Shown here: positions 1 through 6,643 of the stretch, one piece after another
Position numbering within the stretch: the first letter of the stretch is position 1
Layout: each line of letters starts with the position of its first letter
Assembly: GCA_021795795.1 (NCBI GenBank)
Contig: JAJYPA010000387.1
Coordinates: forward strand, 1 to 7,755
Direction of reading: 5' to 3'
From: Pseudomonadota bacterium
GTDB lineage: Bacteria; Pseudomonadota; Gammaproteobacteria; Halothiobacillales; Halothiobacillaceae
DNA length: 7,755 bases
Notes under the pieces: model-generated
Database searches by the model: none
What the model was told of the DNA's origin: nothing
Seen by the model: only the letters and a program-made list of their open reading frames with translations
Program-made: the position numbers and the translations under genes

Positions 1-415
1 TTTTATGGATAGGTGACTCACCATATTCTTTTTTGATCGTTTTCATGATGCCATTCAGTATGGTTTTTCCTAAGTCATGCTCCCCATCTTGGCGCAGCCA
101 CCAGAAAAGTATGGCCATATTGCGTAGTTCATCTTTACCAACGCCTGCGATCTCCCAAATATTGAGCCTATGTCCTTGGCGCTTCATTGCTTTCATAGCT
201 GACGGAAAGCTCCCAAAAAAATCCGTCAGAGAGAATACACGATCGTAAGCGATGGAAGGTTGTTCGCTTGTTTGGTATTCTTTTGGGTTATAACCAGGCC
301 ACTTCTGAAAAAACGCCCGCAGTTTTTCTGCTAGTGTCGGATGCAGCGCATTCCATTTTGCAGAAAAATCAGCCAGCGCGTTCAGGTCTGGATAACTTGT
401 CGTGTTTTTCGGCAT
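1..415 (-). CDS. Partial conserved protein, possible PD-(D/E)XK nuclease-family N-terminus (3' end beyond window)
   Basis: The frame is open from an ATG at 415 to the left edge: 138 codons, no stop, so the C-terminus is missing. The start is set by a very strong Shine-Dalgarno, AGGAGGAGGAAG (432 to 421), five bases upstream. Residues 1-85 are hydrophilic and unrecognised. Residues 88-125, around EIAGVGKDELRN, AILFWWL and GEHDLGKTIL, resemble the opening of PD-(D/E)XK-type proteins of defence islands, whose general pattern is N-x2-vLaWlLdp-x-gsHG-x-G. That match is from memory of the family and moderate at best; the catalytic D/E-x-K residues would lie in the missing part. It is the third gene of a probable operon, 46 bases after the membrane-protein gene. 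Alternatively it is an unrelated hypothetical protein. Coding status is well supported; function is weak. Confidence 0.8.
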   Translation of the reverse strand, partial: MPKNTTSYPDLNALADFSAKWNALHPTLAEKLRAFFQKWPGYNPKEYQTSEQPSIAYDRVFSLTDFFGSFPSAMKAMKRQGHRLNIWEIAGVGKDELRNMAILFWWLRQDGEHDLGKTILNGIMKTIKKEYGESPIHK

Positions 416-420
416 AATAT

Positions 421-432
421 CTTCCTCCTCCT
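421..432 (-). promoter_or_regulatory. Strong ribosome binding site of the left-edge gene
   Basis: On the minus strand this reads AGGAGGAGGAAG, five bases before the ATG at 415. It is the most complete Shine-Dalgarno match in the minus-strand operon. It fixes the start of a gene that would otherwise be hard to call because its end lies outside the window. The 46-base gap before it also contains TATATA on the minus strand (around 441-446), which might be an internal promoter, but no convincing -35 accompanies it. Confidence 0.75.
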
Positions 433-461
433 ATCCTGTTATATATAGATGAATAACTTGA

Positions 462-1919
462 CTAATACGTTTTGCAAACATATTTCTTTTGCTGAAAACG
501 ACAGAGGTTTATACTGTCTGCGGTAACCAGCGAGGTAAAGTCATTCTCCAGTTTTGTTCCTTTGGTAACAATCTTCAATAAGTACCATGGACTTCCTACC
601 TTTTTGCTTATCTGCAGACGGCTATGAAAATGATAACAGGGTGAGTAAGCGCCCGAACCACACTGACCAATGTCGCTTCCTTCGAAATCCATCATCTTCC
701 AGACCACTCGAATCCTGTGGTTCACGGGTGCCATCAATTCCCGGTATCCCGATGTGATGCCTTGGTTCAGCGTCCCGCCCGCAAAGAGGAAGCCGGGACG
801 ATTGTGGCCTATTGATACTATGTGTGGTGCTTGGATTCGACCAAAGTCTCCCATCCGCGTAATCAGCGGCGCGTTCCAAAGTAGATGCCAGCGGTGTCCT
901 TCCCAACTGAATATCGCCGCTCCAACGGCTCCCGATGCTGCCTGATAAGCATCTGCTGCATGGCGTATACTACTGTTTTGATAGAGAAGAATGGTTTCTG
1001 GAATACCAGGATGTGGCGCATACGGCGTGATTGCCAAGGGAAATGCCCAGCGGGGTCTGATCTGTCCAGGCATGACGCTGATTCCCTGATCCGAATGCTG
1101 TGGATTCTTCTGGAAATTACTGAAGAGCGCCTGCATAGCAGTAGGGATCGAAAGTGGTGGTGGAGTTACCGTTGTTGTCTCCCTTGCAGATGCGGCAGCA
1201 CCATTTCCTCCGGCATTCTTGACCTTGTTATCAGCAGTCTGGTTATCCCGCATAATAGCTTGGTCCTGCTTGTTCCGGTCATACTGCTTGTACTGCTCGT
1301 ACTGCGGTATAACGATACCGCCAATGACCCCGAAAATGAATAAGAATGCAGCGATACCCCATCCCCATCGGTTCCAGCGGCTCTGATTCCGCTGAAAATC
1401 CTCCACCGATGTCCAGGACCGGGCATTCCAGGCCCATTCGCGCCCCTTGATACCCAAAATGACCAGCATCAACAGACCGAATCCCGGAACCAGGGTGAGC
1501 AGGCCAATCCATACCCGGTTGAACAGCGCCCAGATGAAGCCTAGAAAAAAAACACCCCAACTCCATCCTTTGACGCCAACAGGTGTAGTCTTTGCCTCCG
1601 GTGCGATGGCGCCGATGAATCCACCGGCCAAGGCAAGAACCAGAGCAAACGCGGTAAACGTTCCGCCAAAAATGATGCCGATAAAGGCCAGCAAGGCGGA
1701 GAGAATGGGTGGTGTGTTTCCTTTGCTTTTGAAGGTCAACGCCGCCGTGATAATAAGCAGCAGTGAGGCGGTGAGGCCGACCCAACCGAAGTTCACCATC
1801 TCCTGTGCACCAGTGGCGCCAAATAACGAAGCCGTACCACCCGTAAGTAGCGTGAAGAGGGATGTGGCCAATCCCAACAGGGCTGCAATCAGACAAATGA
1901 TAGCGGATGCGGTTTTCAT
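462..1919 (-). CDS. Polytopic inner-membrane protein with C-terminal four-cysteine domain, function unknown
   Basis: This is a 485-aa protein. The start is set by AGGAAG (1931 to 1926) six bases before the ATG. Hydrophobic segments lie at about residues 5-27, 45-63, 72-104 (one or two passes), 121-157 (two passes) and 187-206. The segment KGWSWGVFFLGFIWALFNR (117-135), followed by GIKGREWAWNARSW, recalls uncharacterised small membrane proteins with a GWxWGAF-x5-WIW-x4-VW pattern. A charged, Gln/Asn-rich linker (207-250) leads into a soluble domain of about 230 residues. Four cysteines there (C420, C428, C473, C482), with none elsewhere except C9 in the first hydrophobic segment, fit disulfides and an extracytoplasmic domain; this is inference. 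The gene starts 12 bases after the ATPase stop, so the two are very likely cotranscribed. It could be the membrane effector or sensor of the cluster. No catalytic motif was recognised. Confidence 0.9.
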   Translation of the reverse strand: MKTASAIICLIAALLGLATSLFTLLTGGTASLFGATGAQEMVNFGWVGLTASLLLIITAALTFKSKGNTPPILSALLAFIGIIFGGTFTAFALVLALAGGFIGAIAPEAKTTPVGVKGWSWGVFFLGFIWALFNRVWIGLLTLVPGFGLLMLVILGIKGREWAWNARSWTSVEDFQRNQSRWNRWGWGIAAFLFIFGVIGGIVIPQYEQYKQYDRNKQDQAIMRDNQTADNKVKNAGGNGAAASARETTTVTPPPLSIPTAMQALFSNFQKNPQHSDQGISVMPGQIRPRWAFPLAITPYAPHPGIPETILLYQNSSIRHAADAYQAASGAVGAAIFSWEGHRWHLLWNAPLITRMGDFGRIQAPHIVSIGHNRPGFLFAGGTLNQGITSGYRELMAPVNHRIRVVWKMMDFEGSDIGQCGSGAYSPCYHFHSRLQISKKVGSPWYLLKIVTKGTKLENDFTSLVTADSINLCRFQQKKYVCKTY

Positions 1920-1931
1920 GTGAATCTTCCT

Positions 1932-3989
1932 TTATGGCCTGTTATGTGCGGTGAATCCAATGGACGATTGCTGGGTGTTACACCTTCCGCTTTGCATGAT
2001 TTCCAGTGCATCCATTACGGCACCTATATTCTGGAGAGTTGAGAATCGGTTTCGCCGCAGTAATCCCTGCAAATCCGCAGGGGTCAGCGTGCTGCAGCTC
2101 AGCACCCACTGATGGGCCTGATTTGCTTCCGCGCCCTGTGGAGAAAGATGGAGCGCATCGATGATGGCCCGCCAGAGCCGCTCGCGGCGCTCTTTCCGGA
2201 GATAATCAAATCGGACTTCGATATCGAAGCGGCGAAATACGGCGGGATCCAGACTGCCCTTGCGATTGGTTGCCATGACAAGAACACCTTGAAAGGCCTC
2301 CATCTGCTGGAGCAATTCATTCACCTGACTGACTTCCCAGGCATGATCGGCAACATCACGGTTCTGCAGGAAGCTGTCGGCTTCATCAATGAAGAGAATT
2401 TCGCCGCGTGCTTCCTGAAAGGCAGCGGCCAGTCGTTGTTCGGTCTCACCGACATATTTGCCCAATAGGTCGGAGGCGGTTTTGCGGTAGAGAGACCTTG
2501 CTAACGCATCTGCCAGATGCTGGGTAAAGGCGGTTTTTCCAGTCCCCGGAGGGCCAGAAAACAATAATCGCCCATCGGTCTGATGCCGAAGGCTATCCAG
2601 TATCCCCTGTGGTGAAGGTTGCGCCTCAATCAATTGAATATCGTAATGGGATGTCGACAGGGAGAGTGCTTCGTCGGATCCGTTGCCCAGCATGCGCTTC
2701 ACAATGGATTCCGCCATTTCCCGACTTTGCGGAGCGAGCAGATGGGCTACCCGTCCCGCGCGATGCATCTGTCCGGGCGTAAAATGATTTTTAGCGCTGA
2801 TATTCCGGGTCCATTCAGGGTCAACAGGTAAACCCTGCAGATGTTGCGCCAACATGGTCTCCCGTACCGCTGCGGGGGGTGTACTGAATTCCATCTCATA
2901 GGTAAAGCGACGGCGATAGGCAGTATCCAGTCCGTGAATCTGGTTACTGATCCAGATGGTCGGAATCACATTACTTTCAAGCAGGCGATTGGTCCAACCT
3001 TTGTGTCGTGCGGCACGACGGTCCCAGGGCGAAGGTTCACTGAAGACATCCTCTACCTCATCGAAGAGCACGAGTGTATCCTGCTGACGACTCAGCGCCC
3101 TTTGGCAGAGGGCATAAGCACTGAAGCGCTGGTCTCCATCAATAGGGTCATCATCCTGGTCGCTGGTTCGCACCGCCGTGAGCGACCAGCCCAAGGCTTT
3201 TGCGACAGCGTGTGCAAATTCGGTTTTACCGGTACCCGGAGCACCATGGAAAAAGAGGTTGATTCCGGTGGCCACCTGTTGTTGCGCTCCTCGTAGCAGG
3301 TCAACGAGAAATTCTCCATGTTCTGCGAGGTGCGGGAAGTCGGTCAAGTCGCGGCCGACGGAAGATTTGGCCGTAAATAGCGGGGCGAAAAGGGTTTCTG
3401 CATTGCTATGCTCACGCATCAGCAATCCCGCAAGCCCCGGCATAATCTCCAGACCACCGTCTTTCCAGGTTTCTGTCAGAATGCCCGCACTGCGTAATAT
3501 CTCTCCAGGGCGTAGTGCTTTGTGAACGAGATCGGCGTCTTCCTGAATAACCGCTGCCAGATATTGGGAGAGGCGTTCCATACTCCACGTTTCAGTATTC
3601 TCCAGCAGACTCTCCAGAACTTTATGCATCTGAGTCATGGTTACCAGAAGCATTAGCCGACTTTCCACCCTGTTGAGGCCAAGACGTTCTGCAAAGCGGT
3701 CTACGTTCTGGAACAACGATCCGTGACGTTCCGGAGCCTGCTTACTCACGAGATGTCTGACCCTTTTCAGTCGCGCCGATACCGTGGCGCGGGTATAGGC
3801 CTTTTCACTCATCTGCAGCAATTCCATCATTTCTTCATCGTGGAGCAGCCACCAATGGCTGCCCAGGCTTCTCCCACGCTGTTGCAGCATGCGTAATGCA
3901 AAGAAATTTGCCCAGTTCGCATAAGCATCCAGGTCGTTTTCTTCCTTGTCGGCGTCCAACTCATAAAAAATTTGCAAGTCTTCATCCAT
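1932..3989 (-). CDS. Tandem AAA+ ATPase (two AAA modules), first gene of the minus-strand operon
   Basis: This is a 685-aa soluble protein. The start is set by GGAG (4000 to 3997) seven bases before the ATG. Residues 1-220 are a largely helical, unrecognised N-terminal domain. AAA module 1 has Walker A HGAPGTGKT (248-256), Walker B LVLFDE (306-311), sensor-1-like SNQ (348-350) and an RRRF arginine-finger-like site (359-362). Module 2 has Walker A SGPPGTGKT (478-486), a pore-loop-like KYVGE (511-515), Walker B ILFIDEAD (531-538), sensor-1 MATN (572-575) and DPAVFRRF (581-588). Both modules therefore look ATP-competent, but only module 2 shows the pore-loop segment of substrate-threading AAA proteins. 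The likely role is an ATP-driven remodelling or switch protein; the substrate is unknown. The gene is divergent from the WYL regulator and closely followed by the membrane protein. A defence ATPase is an inference from context only. Confidence 0.95.
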   Translation of the reverse strand: MDEDLQIFYELDADKEENDLDAYANWANFFALRMLQQRGRSLGSHWWLLHDEEMMELLQMSEKAYTRATVSARLKRVRHLVSKQAPERHGSLFQNVDRFAERLGLNRVESRLMLLVTMTQMHKVLESLLENTETWSMERLSQYLAAVIQEDADLVHKALRPGEILRSAGILTETWKDGGLEIMPGLAGLLMREHSNAETLFAPLFTAKSSVGRDLTDFPHLAEHGEFLVDLLRGAQQQVATGINLFFHGAPGTGKTEFAHAVAKALGWSLTAVRTSDQDDDPIDGDQRFSAYALCQRALSRQQDTLVLFDEVEDVFSEPSPWDRRAARHKGWTNRLLESNVIPTIWISNQIHGLDTAYRRRFTYEMEFSTPPAAVRETMLAQHLQGLPVDPEWTRNISAKNHFTPGQMHRAGRVAHLLAPQSREMAESIVKRMLGNGSDEALSLSTSHYDIQLIEAQPSPQGILDSLRHQTDGRLLFSGPPGTGKTAFTQHLADALARSLYRKTASDLLGKYVGETEQRLAAAFQEARGEILFIDEADSFLQNRDVADHAWEVSQVNELLQQMEAFQGVLVMATNRKGSLDPAVFRRFDIEVRFDYLRKERRERLWRAIIDALHLSPQGAEANQAHQWVLSCSTLTPADLQGLLRRNRFSTLQNIGAVMDALEIMQSGRCNTQQSSIGFTAHNRP

Positions 3990-4078
3990 GGCATTGCTCC
4001 GTCGTGATCAAGTAGCCATGATAGTAAATAGATGCGACCATAACCGTCGTATGCAGTCATGCCAGAAACGAGGCCGTC
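3990..4078. promoter_or_regulatory. Divergent intergenic region between ATPase operon and WYL regulator, putative operator
   Basis: These 89 bases separate two divergently read start codons and must carry the promoters for at least the regulator and probably the operon. A near-perfect heptamer CCGTC(G/A)T occurs three times in the same orientation, at 3999-4005, 4044-4050 and 4074-4080; the first overlaps the ATPase Shine-Dalgarno and the last overlaps the regulator's ATG. CATGA at 4017-4021 and TCATG at 4057-4061 form a short, widely spaced inverted pair. WYL proteins commonly autoregulate from such regions, so these are candidate binding sites. No clear -35/-10 pair was found; GATAGTAAAT (4019-4028) is a weak -10-like element. 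Confidence 0.4.
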
Positions 4079-5107
4079 ATGCGCGATGAAGATCAGTTTT
4101 TCCGAAGGATTACGCTCTTGAAACACTTGCCAACCTGCGGACGAGGCAAGCGCACAACTCAGGATTTTCATGCACTACTGCATCGCGAAGGATTGCAAAG
4201 CACAGTGCGTACCGTGCAACGGGATCTCAATTGGTTATCGGGGCATTTCCCCGTGTTTGGGGATGGCAGTAATCCACAGGGCTGGTGTTGGCGTGGAGAT
4301 CATATCCTGGGCATACCCATGATGGATGTCCCTATGGCGCTGGCTTGGATGATGGCGGGATCGGTGCTGCAGCCCCTGTTACCCGCCAGCCTGCTGAATG
4401 AGTTGGAGAGCTATTTCAACCAGGCGCGTGGCATCCTGGCACAGAGCCCGCTGAAGGACTGGACACGCCGAGTGCAGGTGTTGAATGAGGGTATACAAAG
4501 GCCTATCCATTCTCAGGGTGTCATCCATAATCGACTGGTAGAGGCGATGGAACAAGGGCGGCAGGTGGAGATGCTCTACCTATCGCCGCAACGCACAGAA
4601 CCCAAAATCCATCTGCTGCACCCTTGGGGCCTGGTGTTACGCGATGGTATTTTGTATTTTGTAGGGATGACTGAAGGGCGGGAGTCGCCTACACTTTTTG
4701 CCGTACATCGCATCCAAGGGCTGGTGATACTGAACAGTTCTTCGGTGCCGATGCCGCAATCGTTTGATCTACGACACTTTGCTCGGCAAAGTCTTTCCTT
4801 CGCTGAACCAGGGGAGACCTTTCTGCTGCGGCTTCAAGTAACTCGTGATATGGCTTTTGTGCTGGAAGAACGTCCGTTATCGGAGGACCAGCGTATGGAA
4901 CGCAGGGGCCGGGAATGGATCACTTTCACCGCTACCGTAAATGATAGTCAGCAGCTCAGATGGTGGATACTGAGTTTTGGGCCTGCTATGCGGGTCGTCG
5001 ATCCGCCAGAGTTGTTTCGGGAGATGCGAGATATCATTGTGGAAGCTGCGCGGCATTATGCAAGGCGCCCACCTGCTAGAAAAAAAGATAGATTGGAGAA
5101 TCTGTAA
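4079..5107 (+). CDS. WYL-domain transcriptional regulator (HTH-WYL-WCX)
   Basis: This is a 342-aa DNA-binding regulator with the YafY/PafC-type layout. The N-terminal winged HTH spans about residues 5-72, with a recognition-helix-like STVRTVQRDLNWL (41-53). A helical linker covers 75-140. The WYL domain covers about 149-220, including HPWGLVLRDGILYFVG (181-196), where LYF takes the place of the name-giving WYL, and FAVHRIQGLVIL (207-218). The C-terminal WCX-like region (246-328) ends in WWILSFGPAMRVVDP. WYL domains are known to sense ligands, often nucleic acid, and WYL regulators such as BrxR and CapW control phage-defence loci. A weak GAGG (4070-4073) lies five bases before the ATG; upstream ATGs at 4051 and 4059 are out of frame. 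It faces the ATPase operon and probably represses it and itself (inference). Confidence 0.93.
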   Translation: MRDEDQFFRRITLLKHLPTCGRGKRTTQDFHALLHREGLQSTVRTVQRDLNWLSGHFPVFGDGSNPQGWCWRGDHILGIPMMDVPMALAWMMAGSVLQPLLPASLLNELESYFNQARGILAQSPLKDWTRRVQVLNEGIQRPIHSQGVIHNRLVEAMEQGRQVEMLYLSPQRTEPKIHLLHPWGLVLRDGILYFVGMTEGRESPTLFAVHRIQGLVILNSSSVPMPQSFDLRHFARQSLSFAEPGETFLLRLQVTRDMAFVLEERPLSEDQRMERRGREWITFTATVNDSQQLRWWILSFGPAMRVVDPPELFREMRDIIVEAARHYARRPPARKKDRLENL

Positions 5108-5114
5108 GACTACC

Positions 5115-5870
5115 ATGAATGAAAGCATTTATCATTTCCTAAAACAGATGCAGGAGCCACTTCCAGAATGGTTAGCTGCATGCCATGGAACAGAAGGTTT
5201 CAGGATTGAGGATTTTTTTCGTTCAAGGACAGTATTCTATCCAGGGTCTGGCACCGATGGTCATCCAGTTAAATTATTTAATTCAACGTGCAGCGCGCAT
5301 TGTTTTATATATGCTGACTATTTGCTTTCAGAAGACAGGATAAAAGAAGAGCTAGAAAGCAAAGAAAACGGGTTTCTCGGATACCATATAATCTTCGAAA
5401 TACGCCTGCCTCTTAGTCAGGTTAGCTACACCGGAAAGGTGTGCCATTTAACGCAAAATGCTCTTGATCAAAGCAAGATATTTCACCCAGTAAATCCGTA
5501 TGCATTCGTAACCATCATGGAGCGCGATAAATATATAGATGATATCCATGGAGCAGAACGGATCGCCATTTTATTCCTTGGTATGGATGGCATTTCATCC
5601 TTCGATATCATTTATTGTCAAAAAGGTAGTCATTCTCCGTTCGCGGTCTTTCTACAAGATCATGGCTATGGCGCAAATTACACAACATTTGGCGCTGGTG
5701 GATTACTCGAACGTCTTGCTATATCGCAAGAATCATTACCGGATTGGCTGGTTATGGGTGAGGGTACTAAGCCGTGGAGTGACTACGAAAGAGTCTCGAA
5801 CGTAAACGGTGATGCTGGCGGAATGCACAGCATGATAAGGAATATTTACAAAAGACAAAGTCTTGGTTAA
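5115..5870 (+). CDS. Conserved-looking hypothetical protein (251 aa), cotranscribed with the WYL regulator
   Basis: The start is the ATG at 5115, seven bases after the regulator's stop. The open frame extends back to 4977, but that part overlaps the regulator and has no ribosome site. The nearest GGAG (5095-5098) is 16 bases away, so translation probably depends on coupling to the regulator. The protein is soluble with no signal peptide or membrane segment. Conserved-looking blocks are FYPGSGTDGHPV (41-52), HCFIYADY (63-69, with H62), LGYHIIFEIRLPL (88-100) and QDHGYGANYTTFGAGG (181-196). The glycine/aspartate/histidine blocks suggest a folded, perhaps ligand-binding or enzymatic domain. I recall similar blocks in uncharacterised bacterial proteins but cannot name the family or an activity. 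The sequence is more AT-rich than the regulator, hinting at separate origin. Confidence 0.85.
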   Translation: MNESIYHFLKQMQEPLPEWLAACHGTEGFRIEDFFRSRTVFYPGSGTDGHPVKLFNSTCSAHCFIYADYLLSEDRIKEELESKENGFLGYHIIFEIRLPLSQVSYTGKVCHLTQNALDQSKIFHPVNPYAFVTIMERDKYIDDIHGAERIAILFLGMDGISSFDIIYCQKGSHSPFAVFLQDHGYGANYTTFGAGGLLERLAISQESLPDWLVMGEGTKPWSDYERVSNVNGDAGGMHSMIRNIYKRQSLG

Positions 5871-6107
5871 TGTCTTGCAAGTCCATGCGTTGAGGAGCTA
5901 TGGCAGAGCCTTCGGCGATCGAATGAGCGGTTACGCTGCCCTGCCGCCGTTGAGCTCTGAGCCCTGATGGTCGGCAGCGGACAGTTGGACTTGAGTGTGG
6001 GCGATGGTCAGCCTGGCGCTTCAACTTAGAAACGGTTGATCCAGGTCACACAGGCTAACATGCAACATCAAAAATAGACATCCGGTTGCAAAAAAAGGGG
6101 AGAACAA
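5871..6107. other. Non-coding gap holding repeat copy A
   Basis: Between the 251-aa gene and the small-gene cluster lie about 240 bases. The first 150 (to about 6020) are GC-rich and contain repeat copy A. The rest is AT-rich and ends in the Shine-Dalgarno AAGGGGAG at 6095-6102. Open frames here on either strand are short and have no ribosome site. No hairpin followed by a T-run, as expected of an intrinsic terminator, was seen. A promoter for the small genes probably lies between 6020 and 6095 but could not be pinpointed. Confidence 0.5.
5923..5980 (+). repeat. Diverged dispersed repeat, copy A
   Basis: The 29 bases at 5923-5951 match 7629-7657 at 25 of 29 positions, same orientation, with no gaps. 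Inside the core, CGCTGCC (5934-5940) is complementary to GGCAGCG (5973-5979), giving a possible stem with a 32-base loop. The same arm pair is kept in copy B although the loop sequence differs. This points to a structured element rather than chance similarity. No coding frame explains it. Confidence 0.55.
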
Positions 6108-6188
6108 ATGACAGACATAATCATTACTAGAGTGGTTATAAAATGCACTGAAGACCACCGCATTTTGGATGTGAAAAATGGAAAATAA
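6108..6188 (+). CDS. Possible 26-aa leader or small protein upstream of the 125-aa gene
   Basis: ATG at 6108 is preceded by AAGGGGAG (6095-6102) with a five-base spacer, the best ribosome site of the right half. The 26-codon product begins MTDIIITRVVIKC and ends at TAA (6186-6188), overlapping the next gene's ATG (6178) by 11 bases in another frame. The 125-aa gene has only a weak site of its own (GGAT, 6167-6170), so ribosomes probably reach it by coupling from this mini-ORF. Alternatives: the mini-ORF is the former N-terminus of the next gene, displaced by a frameshift, or a regulatory leader peptide. The product is too short for homology reasoning. Confidence 0.45.
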   Translation: MTDIIITRVVIKCTEDHRILDVKNGK

Positions 6189-6555
6189 CAATTTCGTTAG
6201 AATCACAATGACCAGCATGGGCGATACCGGACCAGATAAAAGTTGCTTAGTTAAAATTCTTTGCATGATCGATTGCGAGTCGATGATAGTCGGCGGAGAA
6301 TGGTTTGGAAAGGTGATTAATGATGGGGCAACACACCCATTTGTACTAACGAGTACTGGAACATTAGATTACGGCCATGATGAAAACGGGGCAAAGCAAG
6401 TTGAGCATACAACAATTAAAGACAAGAAAATGGTAGAGAATGAGTATGTTACTGTTTCTGGTGATGATGATGGCGTGGTGTTTGAATCTGTTTTTAAGAT
6501 CACAGAAATACACAAATATTTATCTGTTGGAAGCAATACCATTGCCATTAAATAG
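6178..6555 (+). CDS. Small acidic hypothetical protein (125 aa)
   Basis: I do not recognise this family. The product is soluble, with no signal peptide or membrane segment, and is acidic: about 19 Asp/Glu against 11 Lys/Arg, including a DDD run at 96-98. Alternating hydrophobic stretches (SCLVKILCMI at 22-31, EYVTVSGDDDGVVFESVFKI at 89-108) suggest a mainly beta fold. Cysteines at 23, 29 and 33 lie close together. The start is the ATG at 6178, nested in the end of a mini-ORF with a strong ribosome site, so expression is probably by translational coupling. The next mini-ORF follows after eight bases, consistent with an operon with the cysteine-rich and GIY-YIG-like genes. The gene is noticeably AT-rich. 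Confidence 0.7.
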   Translation: MENNNFVRITMTSMGDTGPDKSCLVKILCMIDCESMIVGGEWFGKVINDGATHPFVLTSTGTLDYGHDENGAKQVEHTTIKDKKMVENEYVTVSGDDDGVVFESVFKITEIHKYLSVGSNTIAIK

Positions 6556-6563
6556 AGGAGAGC

Positions 6564-6641
6564 ATGGATAGTGGTATATTAGGGCTCATGTGGGTGCCGG
6601 ACTACACGCCAGCCGTTACGAATTTATCTCCAAGGAGATAA
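6564..6641 (+). CDS. Possible 25-aa mini-ORF upstream of the cysteine-rich gene
   Basis: ATG at 6564 follows the preceding stop by eight bases, with GAGGAG (6555-6560) just upstream, although the three-base spacer is short. The 25-codon product starts MDSGILGLMWVPDY and ends SPRR, with TAA at 6639-6641. Its last codons contain the AAGGAG ribosome site (6632-6637) of the next gene, whose ATG is at 6644. Translation through it would therefore affect access to that site. It may be a spurious frame in an intergenic gap; the parallel with the mini-ORF at 6108 is the main reason to list it. Confidence 0.3.
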   Translation: MDSGILGLMWVPDYTPAVTNLSPRR

Positions 6642-6643
6642 CC

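Noticed and set aside
885..1343. 152-codon plus-strand open frame antisense to the membrane protein's C-terminal half
   Set aside because: It has no ribosome site, and the opposite strand carries an operon gene with good start signals over the same bases.
1298..1362. Pilin-like segment GVIGGIVIPQYEQY in the membrane protein
   Set aside because: It resembles a type IV pilin N-terminus, but it sits at about residue 197 after several membrane passes with no prepilin peptidase site, so it is most likely convergent.
1447..1923. 158-codon plus-strand open frame antisense to the membrane protein
   Set aside because: It is the mirror of the strongly supported minus-strand gene, has no ribosome site, and its product is low-information and rich in Pro, Lys and Ala.
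3827..4171. 114-codon minus-strand frame crossing the divergent promoter region
   Set aside because: It overlaps both the ATPase and the WYL regulator, which have clear domains; no ribosome site or recognisable product.
4977..5114. Upstream extension of the 251-aa protein to an ATG at 4977
   Set aside because: It would overlap the WYL gene's conserved C-terminus by 131 bases with no ribosome site, and the added residues look like out-of-frame translation.
5767..6024. 85-codon minus-strand frame over repeat copy A
   Set aside because: It overlaps the end of the 251-aa gene and translates the repeat; there is no start signal.
5871..6107. Integron attC site between gene cassettes
   Set aside because: Small genes in series suggested a cassette array, but I found no RYYYAAC/GTTRRRY pair in the right orientation at gene ends and no integrase. 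The GTTGAGG...CTTCAAC pair points the wrong way.
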